Source: Desulfovibrio inopinatus DSM 10711
Lineage (GTDB): Bacteria > Desulfobacterota > Desulfovibrionia > Desulfovibrionales > Desulfovibrionaceae
NCBI RefSeq assembly: GCF_000429305.1
Contig: NZ_AUBP01000037.1
Span: forward strand, 1-47,470
DNA length: 47,470 nucleotides
Reading direction: 5' to 3'
Shown here: in pieces, positions 17,806-25,752 of the stretch
How positions within the stretch are numbered: the stretch's first letter is position 1
How the letters are laid out: every line of letters starts with the position of its first letter
Notes under the pieces: generated by a model
The model's database searches: none
Seen by the model: the letters and a program-made list of their open reading frames with translations, nothing else
Told to the model about the DNA's origin: nothing
Translations under genes and position numbers: made by a program

Positions 17806-18186
17806 GTGGAACGAGCCCTTCTCAAACTCGCCAGACAACTCGGCGCCTACGATGAAGCATCACTTATGGCGCTTTGGGAAAAGTATGCCGAGCTGGTGCG
17901 TCAATTCGAACCGACAAAGCGATGGGAAGAGGCTGTCATCGTCCTCAACCTCATCCAGGCTGTCCGATTTAAAAACCAACTTTTCAATTACCATTGGAGC
18001 CAAACAAATGCCGACGCTGTCCCCCATCCGACACCGCCACGATCAGCCGCGGGGGGGCATGGAAATCCCTTTTCTTCAGTGGGATCACTCGAATCAGACG
18101 ATCACGAGAGCAAAAAGAAAGGAAAGCTCCTGAGCTTTACGCCAAAATCCGAATCCACTCCGGACGATGAATTCGAAGACGAATGA
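17806..18186 (+). CDS. Small hypothetical cytoplasmic protein
   Basis: 126 residues, family not recognised. Starts at GTG 17806 with AGGAGA about 10 bases upstream; an ATG at 17799 is out of frame. The first 65 residues look like a compact helical domain (ERALLKLARQLGAYDEAS, then RWEEAVIVLNLIQAVRFKNQLFNYHW). The remainder is a hydrophilic, proline-, serine- and acid-rich tail (KKKGKLLSFTPKSE, ending DDEFEDE) that is probably disordered. No signal peptide or membrane segment. It is followed after 51 bases by the DinB-like gene on the same strand, so the two may be co-transcribed. Function unknown. Confidence 0.7.
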   Translation: MERALLKLARQLGAYDEASLMALWEKYAELVRQFEPTKRWEEAVIVLNLIQAVRFKNQLFNYHWSQTNADAVPHPTPPRSAAGGHGNPFSSVGSLESDDHESKKKGKLLSFTPKSESTPDDEFEDE

Positions 18187-18237
18187 TTGCTTATCCAGTT
18201 TCCCCGAGAAACTGCACGCCTGTACAACGGAGCAATG

Positions 18238-18729
18238 ATGACAGAATGTTTCATTACGCTGGCCACGTACAATCGTTGGGCCAACACTCGTCTTTTGGAA
18301 GATCTCATCGCCGCGGACGATGAAGCGCTTCTTGCCACGGAAACGGTGAATTTCGGCTCGATTATGGGCATTCTCAATCACCTTCTCCTCGGTGATCAAC
18401 TCTGGCTTGCCCGTTTTACCGGACAAGGATCGGCCATACCGTCCCTGTCCGACATCCCCTTTCCAAAGCTCGATGCATTTGCACAAGCCAGAGCCCAAGA
18501 GGACCAACGCATCCTCGACTTTGTCGCCACACTCACACCGGCAGGACTGCGACAGGAATTACGCTATACGAACACTAAAAATATTCCTTTTGTTCGGCCT
18601 CTGGCCCTCTGTCTGAGCCATTTTTTCAACCACCAAACCCACCACCGAGGGCAAGTTCACGCACTCATGGGGCGTTACGGCCTCTCGCCGCGTGATATCG
18701 ATCTTATTTTCTGTCCATTGGGTGAATAG
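18238..18729 (+). CDS. DinB/YfiT-like putative metalloenzyme
   Basis: 163 residues from ATG 18238, placed 5 bases after GGAG; ATG 18235 and a TTG at 18187 are alternatives with worse spacing. The four-helix DinB fold is indicated by LATYNRWANTRLL at the start, ILNHLLLGDQLW (His48, probable metal ligand) and the C-terminal FFNHQTHHRGQVHALM with the remaining two His ligands. Some family members are mycothiol- or bacillithiol-dependent transferases; many have no known role. Function here is unknown. It ends 9 bases from the convergent RlmM-like gene. Confidence 0.9.
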   Translation: MTECFITLATYNRWANTRLLEDLIAADDEALLATETVNFGSIMGILNHLLLGDQLWLARFTGQGSAIPSLSDIPFPKLDAFAQARAQEDQRILDFVATLTPAGLRQELRYTNTKNIPFVRPLALCLSHFFNHQTHHRGQVHALMGRYGLSPRDIDLIFCPLGE

Positions 18730-18738
18730 TACGCCATT

Positions 18739-19659
18739 TCAATTTCCTGTTTTCGATCCCAGCTTGATCCATGTCAGCTCATGTTTATTGCAGCTCAAAT
18801 GGACAAGCCGGGATCCGGGAATAGCCGCGAATGCATTGGCTGTTTCCAGATCGGTTTCGCCCTGAAATTTGATCGTTACGACGAAGTTCGTTGCCGCATT
18901 TGCCTCACGCCACCGTTGAACCATGGCATAAAGTCGTCTGGGATAGCAAATGACATCGCTAAAGAACCAATCCACCCCGGGGATGGTTCGCGGATCAACC
19001 CCAAAGGCACTTTCTCGCAAACATCGTACGTTGGGTAACGCTTCAACTTTGGGATCAAGCGGCGCTTTGTCGACACTCAGCACATCGGCGCCAAGCTTTG
19101 CCAAAGCATACGCCCACCCGCCTGGACTGCCTCCCATATCAAGACAGAGTTCTCCAGGCTGCGGCATGACACCGGCTAGAGTCAAGGCTTCCCACACTTT
19201 CAAATACGCTCGACTTGGCGGTCCAGTTTTATCTTCAACAAAGAGAACGTCTCCATGAGGGAACGGGCTCGTACAATCGGTTGAAGCCAGAATTAACTCT
19301 GGCTCCCATAACGTCCACGATCCCAAAGGAGCTGTTGGTAAAGGATCGCCAAAGACATGTGGACGAAATCGAATCGCCGGTAATTTGGATTGCACCAACT
19401 GAGCCCGACGATGATGTCCCGCTGAATACAATACCCAATTACGCTGCAAAGCACGCAGATTGGCCGCGGCCTGTCCGATGGACGGCGCTTCAACGGTAAC
19501 AACATTTCTCCAAATATTTTGTGCAAAATAGGCGGGCTGCTGTGAACCTCGTGTCAGAACGAGCCGATCGCGTACGTCAAGAACGACTGCCCCAAGTTGT
19601 CGAGTCACATCCAATACATGGTCTTTTGCTGCAAGATATAGAGTCCGTTTTTCCGACAC
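18739..19659 (-). CDS. RlmM-like FtsJ-family SAM-dependent RNA 2'-O-methyltransferase
   Basis: 306 residues from GTG 19659, preceded by AAAGGAA at about 10 bases; another GTG at 19683 has no ribosome site. An N-terminal THUMP-like region precedes a Rossmann methyltransferase domain with SAM motif LCLDMGGSPGGWAYALAKLG and acidic VLSVDKAPLDP. The K-D-K-E tetrad of FtsJ enzymes can be followed: Lys in SRAYLKVWEA, Asp in WFFSDVICYP, Lys in VTIKFQGE and Glu in KHELTWIKLG. E. coli RlmM methylates C2498 of 23S rRNA; the same job is likely but not proven. Convergent with the DinB gene. Confidence 0.85.
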   Translation of the reverse strand: MSEKRTLYLAAKDHVLDVTRQLGAVVLDVRDRLVLTRGSQQPAYFAQNIWRNVVTVEAPSIGQAAANLRALQRNWVLYSAGHHRRAQLVQSKLPAIRFRPHVFGDPLPTAPLGSWTLWEPELILASTDCTSPFPHGDVLFVEDKTGPPSRAYLKVWEALTLAGVMPQPGELCLDMGGSPGGWAYALAKLGADVLSVDKAPLDPKVEALPNVRCLRESAFGVDPRTIPGVDWFFSDVICYPRRLYAMVQRWREANAATNFVVTIKFQGETDLETANAFAAIPGSRLVHLSCNKHELTWIKLGSKTGN

Positions 19660-19931
19660 GTCAGTTAAATTCCTTTTTCCCACGCAGGCGCTTGCGCCCT
19701 TGTCTTGAGGTGTTTATACCATACTCCACGTTTCGTAGCGAAAGGATGAACACGTGAGTTTACAAAAAAATCTCGTGTTTCAAATATTCATCCAGACGTT
19801 GCACCGTTGTTTTCAACATAGGCATCCGAAGCACCTCTTTCTCTTCCACTCGATAACGACAATATTGCCGATCGCTTCAAAAATGCCGAAAACGACAGAC
19901 CGTAACATCCATCGAGCAGGGAGGAACATTT

Positions 19932-20006
19932 ATGCAGTTTCAACCTAAAACGAACCTCTTGGCTCGCTTTCAAATTGTTAGTGCAAACCTATTGTCATGG
20001 ACTTGA
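19932..20006 (+). CDS. Possible 24-residue peptide with strong ribosome site
   Basis: ATG 19932 follows AGGGAGGA (19918-19924) at 7 bases, one of the best ribosome sites in the window. The product begins MQFQPKTNLLARF and ends LLSWT. Its end overlaps the start of a second ORF by ten bases. It may be a leader peptide or a remnant of a frameshifted gene. Confidence 0.35.
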   Translation: MQFQPKTNLLARFQIVSANLLSWT

Positions 20007-20092
20007 AACACGTAAAAACCAACATGGTGAACGTATCCACCCAGGACGAGAAAAACAATGCTTCCCATATCTTTTTTGATTATATCCCCTAG
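19997..20092 (+). CDS. Possible 31-residue peptide overlapping the previous one
   Basis: ATG 19997 lies inside the end of the 24-residue ORF; the product begins MDLKHVKTNMVNV and ends FFDYIP. Coupled translation is possible. Alternatively the two frames are one small gene split by a frameshift. It ends 51 bases before the ExeA-like ATPase start. Confidence 0.25.
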   Translation: MDLKHVKTNMVNVSTQDEKNNASHIFFDYIP

Positions 20093-20143
20093 TTCGTCGA
20101 CGTTCTCATTTTCTGATAAGCTCTGCAATCGCCATTGGCCACT

Positions 20144-21721
20144 ATGAAAGAACAGCACTTGTCGATCGATTTTGCCGACAAAACCGAATGGAGTACAACT
20201 CCTGACGCCGACGGGTACGTTGGCCTGCCTTCGCGTGAATCTCTCCTGATCACCTTAAGTAAACGTATTGAGTCGGGCAAAGCCGTCCAGTTTGTTTCCG
20301 GCGCCCCGGGCATGGGCAAAACGCTCCTTGCCAGAATTCTTGAACGCGATCTTTCAGCCAAACACCATCCTGTTTGTCTGGTCAATGCATCGCCCGACGC
20401 AATCGGACTTGTTGAAGATATCGTGTTCCGTCTGGGCCTGGCTCCGCACTCCAAAACACCGCCTGACGATGCTCCCCATGATGTGACGTCACAAGGACTC
20501 TTCGACAGTCTCATTGAGAGTCTTTCCGAATTGGCCCTGCGCCGTCGCCAAGCTGTTATCCTTCTTCTCGACGAAGCACAGCTTCTTCATCCGACAGACG
20601 TTGTTTATCTCGTAAGCGCCCTTGGTGCACGCGCTCTCACGCAGGAAAAGCCTCCAGTATATTGCATACTTTTCGGCCATCCCGAATTGGAAAAAGCTGC
20701 GACACAATGCGGTTATGAATGTATCCCGCTCCTTCCTCTTGAACGCGACGAAGCTATGAGGCTGATTCATGCCAAAAGCGAAGCATACGGAGGGACGACA
20801 AAACGCTTCGTGCTCACGGGGCGCGCATTGGCAGATGTACTGCACGCCAGCCAGGGCAACCCGCAAATGCTCGTTCGACTTACGGCATGTCTCTTCATGG
20901 CCATGGCCGATGAGCATGTTTCCCGACCGGATAAAGCCATGATTGCAGCCTGTCTGGCCAAAGATCCGGACGTCGCTCAACCAGCATCACGAACACAACG
21001 AGCACTGTCGGCCGTTGCACTCCTTGGTATTGCAGGAATCATCTGTGTCGCGCTTCTCCTTACGCCGAGCTTCTGGTCGAATACACCAGAAGACTCGTTC
21101 ATTACCAAAGTACGCATGACAACGAAGACTCTTGGTACTGACGTTCTCGGTCTCTTTGGTCACAAGCCCTCTTCTGGAGACACGTCACGTTCCGACGGAA
21201 TGATTATGCCCCAAGATGCAACAGGATCCAATTCGGTCCCAATGCTTCTTGGTGGTGTCCTTGCCACACCTGCCGAGCTCAACCAAATTCTCGTACGCCT
21301 GTATGGTCTTCCTGCACAAGAGACCTTTCCCATGGTGAACCTCCTCAATCCACACTTGGCGCAGACACCAAAAACGGAGACGGTCCCGATTCTCTTACCT
21401 TCGCTCCCTGCCGATGCCCCGCCCAAGGACGTGAGCCTTATTGTTTTGTCATCAAGCGGCAATATAAACGATGGGCTCAAAGAACTGGCTCGCCTTTCAC
21501 CTCTCATCCCCGAGGCCAGAATGTTCATCTGGTTCACGCCCAAAACCGGCATGCATGTCGATATTGTGCTTGTCCACTCCAAATCTGACCCCGCGGGCTA
21601 TGAGCATGTTCTTTCACAACTTGCCCCGTCGATTCGTGCCAACGTCAGGTTGTTGAACCACTTCCCCGAAGACGCACTGTTTTTTAGCCGAGTGCAACCC
21701 CTTACCAACTCAATTTATTAG
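20144..21721 (+). CDS. ExeA/GspA-like membrane-anchored AAA ATPase
   Basis: 525 residues from ATG 20144. The N-terminal AAA domain has Walker A GAPGMGKT (residues 53-60) and Walker B VILLLDEAQ (Asp143, Glu144), in the arrangement of ExeA-type ATPases. A single membrane segment at about residues 288-309 (VALLGIAGIICVALLL) would place the C-terminal 215 residues in the periplasm. ExeA/GspA proteins usually carry a peptidoglycan-binding domain there and help insert the type II secretin through the cell wall. Here the periplasmic part is not recognisable; it has a Leu-Pro-rich stretch and an alpha/beta-like segment (VSLIVLSSSGNINDG). No gspB or secretin gene adjoins. The ribosome site is weak and the exact start uncertain. 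Confidence 0.75.
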   Translation: MKEQHLSIDFADKTEWSTTPDADGYVGLPSRESLLITLSKRIESGKAVQFVSGAPGMGKTLLARILERDLSAKHHPVCLVNASPDAIGLVEDIVFRLGLAPHSKTPPDDAPHDVTSQGLFDSLIESLSELALRRRQAVILLLDEAQLLHPTDVVYLVSALGARALTQEKPPVYCILFGHPELEKAATQCGYECIPLLPLERDEAMRLIHAKSEAYGGTTKRFVLTGRALADVLHASQGNPQMLVRLTACLFMAMADEHVSRPDKAMIAACLAKDPDVAQPASRTQRALSAVALLGIAGIICVALLLTPSFWSNTPEDSFITKVRMTTKTLGTDVLGLFGHKPSSGDTSRSDGMIMPQDATGSNSVPMLLGGVLATPAELNQILVRLYGLPAQETFPMVNLLNPHLAQTPKTETVPILLPSLPADAPPKDVSLIVLSSSGNINDGLKELARLSPLIPEARMFIWFTPKTGMHVDIVLVHSKSDPAGYEHVLSQLAPSIRANVRLLNHFPEDALFFSRVQPLTNSIY

Positions 21722-21881
21722 AGAAAATAGTATTCCTTAAAACATGAAATTCAATTGACAGCCTCGGGAAGAGCGCCATATAGGACTACCCTTGGAGTCT
21801 TCGGCCTGCCTGTATTACGATGACGTAGCAGAGAGCTGGCTAATGTCCTTTCATGGTGTCCCAACTCGTGAGCGTATCACA

Positions 21882-22547
21882 ATGTCAAAATTTAAGACTT
21901 TATTTTTACTGACCTATGGTCGATCGGGATCCACCTTGCTGCAAGGTATACTCAACAGCATTGATGGCTACCTTATCCGTGGCGAAACCAATCTTGTTTT
22001 ATTTCAATTGTACAAGGCATACGAAGCACTGGATTATGCTCGTTTCCATTTCGGAAAAGATCGGCGCATTACCATTGACCCCTGGTTCGGCATAGACCGA
22101 GTGGATCCTCCTGCATTCGGTGGCCATCTCGCTAACGCTTTTATTGACCACGTCCTCAAACCTCGAGGCAATGTTCGTGTTGTTGGATTCAAGGAAATCC
22201 GCCATGACCCGTTCCATATCGCTTCTGATGAAGACTTTTATGGATACATCGATTTCTTACGAGACTATTTCCCTGAACCATGCTTCATCTATAACAGACG
22301 CGATATCGCCAAAACATCCATGAGCCAAAGTTGGTGGTCGGAGGAAGAACGCTCGCATGAAAATCTTTCCCGCTGCCTTGAACGTTTAGAAGCCGCATGC
22401 GAAAAGTACCCAGAACGCAGCTATATGGTTGATTATGATGAATACATCGCTGATCCGGACAAATTAGCAGGACTTTTCGCATTTCTCGATGAAACATTCG
22501 ATCGTGCGACGATAGATGCTGTTATGGATGTTCGTCACTCATTCTAA
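21882..22547 (+). CDS. Sulfotransferase-like protein
   Basis: 221 residues from ATG 21882. The start LFLLTYGRSGSTLLQGILNS is the 5'-phosphosulfate loop of PAPS-dependent sulfotransferases (Stf0 or family 3 type), and VVGFKEIRHDPFHI holds the 3'-phosphate-binding region seen in the family. The family moves sulfate from PAPS to carbohydrates or lipids. Upstream ATG 21843 is an alternative start (GAGAG in front), giving 13 more residues; ribosome sites are poor for both. A TTG further up is unlikely. It follows the ExeA-like gene by 160 bases and ends in a strong bidirectional terminator. Substrate unknown; it may decorate a surface glycan. Confidence 0.82.
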   Translation: MSKFKTLFLLTYGRSGSTLLQGILNSIDGYLIRGETNLVLFQLYKAYEALDYARFHFGKDRRITIDPWFGIDRVDPPAFGGHLANAFIDHVLKPRGNVRVVGFKEIRHDPFHIASDEDFYGYIDFLRDYFPEPCFIYNRRDIAKTSMSQSWWSEEERSHENLSRCLERLEAACEKYPERSYMVDYDEYIADPDKLAGLFAFLDETFDRATIDAVMDVRHSF

Positions 22548-22642
22548 GCACAGAAGAGACTGAGATTCACTCATCTCCTCTCTCTGCGCTTATTCGACAA
22601 TGCGCGTCATACAAGCGACAAGGCAGGAATTTTCTTTTTCCT

Positions 22643-22678
22643 AAAAAAACGGCGAAGTCATGACCTCGCCGTTTTTTT
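22643..22678. terminator. Bidirectional terminator between sulfotransferase and TSUP genes
   Basis: A perfect stem AAAAAAACGGCGA (22643-22655) / TCGCCGTTTTTTT (22666-22678) with a 10-base loop. Strong T-runs on both strands serve the convergent genes on each side. Confidence 0.95.
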
Positions 22679-22704
22679 CGTACGAGACTCAAATTCTTGT
22701 ATAC

Positions 22705-23502
22705 TTACAAAAGGCTCCACAGCATCCTGGTTCCGACAATAAAAAGCAAAACAGCAAAGACCTTTTTCAATGTCGCAACTGGTAAGGTATGAGCGAGTTT
22801 TGCTCCCAAAGGTGCCATAGGGAAACTCGTTGCTACAATCCCCACCAAGGCGGGCAGATAGACATAGCCTATCGTCCAATCAGGCAGGCCGGCCACACCG
22901 ATGCCATTTACCACGTATCCCAATGTACCAGAAAGAGCTATGGGCAACCCAATTGCCGATGCTGTTCCAATGGCGACAGGTATGGCTGTATTGCACCACA
23001 CCAAAAATGGGACGGACAACGTCCCTCCACCGATACCAACCAATGCCGAAATAGTACCAATTCCACCACCGACTCCGAACAACGGAATCATCCCTGGAAT
23101 AGTTCGGCTGGGTTTCGGTTTTTTGCCGGTGAGCATCTGGTAGGAGACAAAATATAAAAACAAACCGAAAAACATTTTGAGCACGGCTGTACTTAAAAGC
23201 GAAGCAACCCAAGCGCCGAAGAATGTGCCGATTAAAATACCTGGCATGATTCGCCAGAAAACATCCCATAAAACCGCTCCACGCCTATGGTGCGCCATGA
23301 AGCTGGAGATCGACGTGAAAATAATGGTGGCAAGCGAAGTTCCCAGGGCCATGTGCAACAAGTGCTCTGAAGGAATACCTTGCCATGTAAACGCAAACGT
23401 GAGCATGGGAACGATGACAAGCCCCCCCCCTATTCCCAAGAGCCCCGCAAGTATCCCTGCGAAAACGCCAAGGACGATATACAAAAGAAACGCAGTCAAC
23501 AT
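22705..23502 (-). CDS. TSUP (TauE/SafE) family anion exporter
   Basis: 265 residues with about eight hydrophobic membrane segments and the two family repeats, each marked by a glycine-rich loop: GLLGIGGGLVIVPML near residue 20 and SALVGIGGGTLSVPFL near residue 155. TSUP proteins move sulfite, sulfoacetate, sulfonates or other organosulfur anions across the inner membrane. AAAGGA lies before the ATG, which starts 13 bases after the GntR regulator gene on the same strand, so both form an operon and the regulator probably senses the substrate or its breakdown product. Confidence 0.92.
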   Translation of the reverse strand: MLTAFLLYIVLGVFAGILAGLLGIGGGLVIVPMLTFAFTWQGIPSEHLLHMALGTSLATIIFTSISSFMAHHRRGAVLWDVFWRIMPGILIGTFFGAWVASLLSTAVLKMFFGLFLYFVSYQMLTGKKPKPSRTIPGMIPLFGVGGGIGTISALVGIGGGTLSVPFLVWCNTAIPVAIGTASAIGLPIALSGTLGYVVNGIGVAGLPDWTIGYVYLPALVGIVATSFPMAPLGAKLAHTLPVATLKKVFAVLLFIVGTRMLWSLL

Positions 23503-23515
23503 ATTGAATCCTTTG

Positions 23516-24256
23516 TCATGACGGTTTCACGGAAGCCACTGGAGGCATGTCCGTGTGAGTTGCAGGAAAAAGCAGTGTCATCAGGTGGTCCATATGGTTT
23601 ATCATCGCTTTGCGTGCTGCCTCAGGATCCCCCTTAGATATGGCTTCGACAATCATTTCATGATATTTGACGGATGCATTTTTCCGCATAGCCGATTGTA
23701 AATGCGGGCTTCGACTTTCCTCTAGGATGTGTGTAATCCCTTCTACCAACTCGGTAAGAACAGCATTGTTCGCCAGCCGAACCAATGCAGCATGAAACGC
23801 TGAATCTTCGTGGCGTCCAGTTCGCCCAGCTTCAAGAGCTCGTTTTTGGGATTGAAGAATCCGCACAAGCCCCGCAACATCCGCCGGCTCTGCCTTTGAC
23901 GCCGCCATCTCAGCAATATGCGGCTCAAGCAGCGACCGAACCTCCATGACTTCTCGTAAGGTATTCCGGCCGCGCGCAACCGAAGCCATAAGCGCATCAA
24001 CTTTGGCTTCATCTTCACCGCTCGCAACAAAAGCACCACTCCCCGGACGAATGACAAGAACATCAGTTTTCTCAAGATTCTTGAGAGCGTGACGTACTGT
24101 TCCACGCGAAACGCCAAGCATTTCGGCAAGCCGACGCTCTGAAGGCAAACGATCCCCTGGATGAAGTCTCCCCGTGTTGACCAAATCCAAAATGCATTGC
24201 TCGACCTGTTCGGCAACACCTCGTCTATCCAACTGAAAAGCTTGATCCTCTTGCAT
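23516..24256 (-). CDS. GntR-family (FadR subfamily) transcriptional regulator
   Basis: 246 residues from ATG 24256 (GGAAG 5 bases upstream). A GTG at 24295 with AGAGGA at 8 bases is nearly as good; a TTG at 24358 overlaps a palindrome and is unlikely. The N-terminal winged helix contains the hallmark GDRLPSERRLAEMLGVSRGTVRHALKNLE. The C-terminal helical FCD domain (MEVRSLLEPHIAEMAASKA, FHAALVRLANN, KYHEMIVEAISKGDPEAARKAM) has the His residues that often bind a metal ion or organic acid. It probably controls the TSUP operon and itself; the palindrome at 24336-24356 is a candidate operator. Confidence 0.9.
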   Translation of the reverse strand: MQEDQAFQLDRRGVAEQVEQCILDLVNTGRLHPGDRLPSERRLAEMLGVSRGTVRHALKNLEKTDVLVIRPGSGAFVASGEDEAKVDALMASVARGRNTLREVMEVRSLLEPHIAEMAASKAEPADVAGLVRILQSQKRALEAGRTGRHEDSAFHAALVRLANNAVLTELVEGITHILEESRSPHLQSAMRKNASVKYHEMIVEAISKGDPEAARKAMINHMDHLMTLLFPATHTDMPPVASVKPS

Positions 24257-24335
24257 ATGCTCTTCCAGACTCGATTTACGCTTTGAGCTTTCCACAACAA
24301 CTTCCTCTTTCAATACTCTCGATACGCGACAACTA

Positions 24336-24356
24336 GACCAAATGAACCAATTGGTC
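24336..24356. promoter_or_regulatory. Candidate GntR operator
   Basis: GACCAA (24336-24341) and TTGGTC (24351-24356) form an inverted repeat; inside it ACCAATTGGT (24346-24355) is a perfect 10-bp palindrome. FadR-type GntR factors bind short GT...AC dyads, and this lies just upstream of the regulator gene, so autoregulation is plausible. Confidence 0.5.
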
Positions 24357-24540
24357 AATCAACTATTTCCAGGGCCAAACTTATTCCTCAATTGTCTCTC
24401 GACGCATGAACGTCTGTGTATTAAAAATATAAACAGAAAATAAAGCTCCCTCAAAATGATGCGCTGGAGACATAATGCACCGTGGTGATCTGCAAAAAAA
24501 TATATTATAGCACACAGGAGATGTTGTTTAAGAAAAAGAC

Positions 24541-24558
24541 AGGTTAAATACTTAACCT
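24541..24558. repeat. Perfect dyad in AT-rich spacer
   Basis: AGGTTAA and TTAACCT separated by four bases, an 18-base operator-like palindrome. A run of eight T follows nine bases later, so a weak terminator is the alternative reading. Confidence 0.4.
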
Positions 24559-24835
24559 CTGAGAAGTTTTTTTTGACCATTCCCCCCTCTCTTGGGGAGA
24601 TTTATAATTTGACTAAATTGTATGAAGAGCAACCTTAACAGCCACACATCATACAGGCCCCAAACGTTACACGTTAAGATGGCCAACAGAAAAGAATTCA
24701 TCTAGAATTATAAACGTCACACAAACAACAGCAATAAACAATGAAACACAACAAACCTATTACTAACAAATGGCATATAGATCATGCAAAGAAATCCTAA
24801 AGCATTCAACACAAACGATGCAATGATACTTTATA

Positions 24836-24865
24836 TTGCACAAGCATATTCTCAATCCATATCAT
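24836..24865 (+). promoter_or_regulatory. Weak candidate promoter of the small gene at 24977
   Basis: TTGCAC, 18-base spacer, TATCAT (five of six bases of TATAAT). It would give a leader of about 105 bases. Confidence 0.25.
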
Positions 24866-24976
24866 AGTAAGCGAAACTGTATGCTTCGATTCGAGACCAC
24901 TCGGTTGAGAAACTTGAAAGCATTGTATCTTCGTTTCATGGTAAGCTGACCGTCTAGAGAAGACAGGAGAGTACGA

Positions 24977-25309
24977 ATGCAAAACATTACAATTCGTCTC
25001 TTTATCAACGATCCAAATAAAATTAAGGATGCCGTCTTTTATGTTATAGCGGATTCCAAAAAGCGTATGGCGTTCATCAGCTATCAAGAAGCGCTTGACT
25101 TTGCTATTTCCATCGCAAAAATATTCAATTCCATCACAATCTGCTGTATCCGTCGGGATAATTTTGAAATAACTCCACCGCCAACACAAGTTCCTGTTCC
25201 CGGTTCGCATTATAATGATAATGCGTCCCTTCGATCTCCTGAGATTGTCAGCATTGTTGCGCGCAGTGAAAATAATCTCGAGGAGGAGCACACCATGAGT
25301 TCAGCATAA
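24977..25309 (+). CDS. Small protein of unknown family (paralogue A)
   Basis: 110 residues, not recognised. AGGAGAG lies 5 bases before the ATG. The first 65 residues form one probable domain: MQNITIRLFINDP, DAVFYVIADSKKRMAFIS, then a helix YQEALDFAISIAKIF and a strand SITICCI. The rest is a hydrophilic tail rich in Pro, Ser and Glu. The domain aligns without gaps to the product of the convergent gene at 25359-25589 (18 identities in 48 positions by hand), so the two arose by duplication. The pattern of alternating strands and one helix suggests a small alpha/beta fold. It lies in AT-rich DNA, perhaps acquired. No function can be given. Confidence 0.7.
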   Translation: MQNITIRLFINDPNKIKDAVFYVIADSKKRMAFISYQEALDFAISIAKIFNSITICCIRRDNFEITPPPTQVPVPGSHYNDNASLRSPEIVSIVARSENNLEEEHTMSSA

Positions 25310-25310
25310 A

Positions 25311-25335
25311 AAACGCCGGCATAATACCGGCGTTT
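25311..25335. terminator. Bidirectional terminator between the convergent paralogues
   Basis: AAACGCCGG / CCGGCGTTT, 9-bp perfect stem with loop CATAATA. On the minus strand a run of six T follows; on the plus strand the T-run is three bases. Confidence 0.85.
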
Positions 25336-25358
25336 CACCATATGCATTATGGCCAAGC

Positions 25359-25589
25359 CTAACGGAAAGCAACAAGACACACAGGTTTTTCATCCTCTTC
25401 ACCAAGAGGGACACACAAAAGAAGAACCTCTTCGCTTTGCAAAGCGACTGTCTCAGCAAAAGACAAGGCCTTGTCATAGGAAACAAAAGCTATGCGGCTC
25501 TTTTCCCGGATTTGTACGTAATACACCGCATTCCTGTACTCTTCCGGCTTGTTGTAAACCAGCATTTGTACGCATTTCTCTCTTGTCAT
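25359..25589 (-). CDS. Small protein of unknown family (paralogue B)
   Basis: 76 residues from ATG 25589, chosen because GAGGG lies 4 bases upstream and because this start aligns with the start of paralogue A. The frame is open for 44 more codons but without a ribosome site. Segments KPEEYRNAVYYV, REKSRIAFVSYDKALSF and VLLLCVPLGEEDE match the corresponding parts of paralogue A; the hydrophilic tail of A is missing. It ends at a bidirectional terminator. No family recognised; it could be a small regulatory or metal-binding protein, but no conserved catalytic residue is seen. Confidence 0.7.
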   Translation of the reverse strand: MTREKCVQMLVYNKPEEYRNAVYYVQIREKSRIAFVSYDKALSFAETVALQSEEVLLLCVPLGEEDEKPVCLVAFR

Positions 25590-25752
25590 CCCACCCTCTA
25601 CTGCACAGCTAAAGTAGTGAAGATATTCCCTCCCCCCTGAAAGCATCCCCCTAGGCGCATAATGTTTATTATCTTGGCTGATAGTGATTTTATTGCTCTC
25701 ACAGAAGATAAAATTTAGCAACGACTCAAAATACTATGGATGATTGTAAAGT

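Larger units (their letters stand above)
19684..20143. other. 460-bp region with only short ORFs
   Basis: Between the RlmM-like gene (minus) and the ExeA-like gene (plus). It must contain promoters for both. It also holds two short overlapping plus-strand ORFs (19932-20006 and 19997-20092), of which the first has a strong ribosome site. A GTG ORF at 19754-19948 has AAAGGA in front but a low-complexity, His/Phe-rich product, and I do not support it. Confidence 0.5.
24359..24976. other. 620-bp AT-rich intergenic region
   Basis: Between the GntR regulator (minus) and a small gene (plus). AT-content is clearly higher than in the surrounding genes. It contains a perfect 7-bp dyad AGGTTAA-ATAC-TTAACCT (24541-24558) followed by T8, a second dyad AACGT-TAC-ACGTT (24663-24675) and a candidate promoter (24836-24865). 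ORFs in it have unlikely composition and no ribosome sites. Confidence 0.5.

Noticed and set aside
19754-19948. 64-codon GTG ORF with AAAGGA in front
   Set aside because: His/Phe/Ile-rich low-complexity product with no plausible domain; spacing is fair but content is not protein-like.
24772-24787. TGGC...TGC sequence resembling a sigma-54 promoter
   Set aside because: GG-to-GC spacing is twelve, not ten bases.
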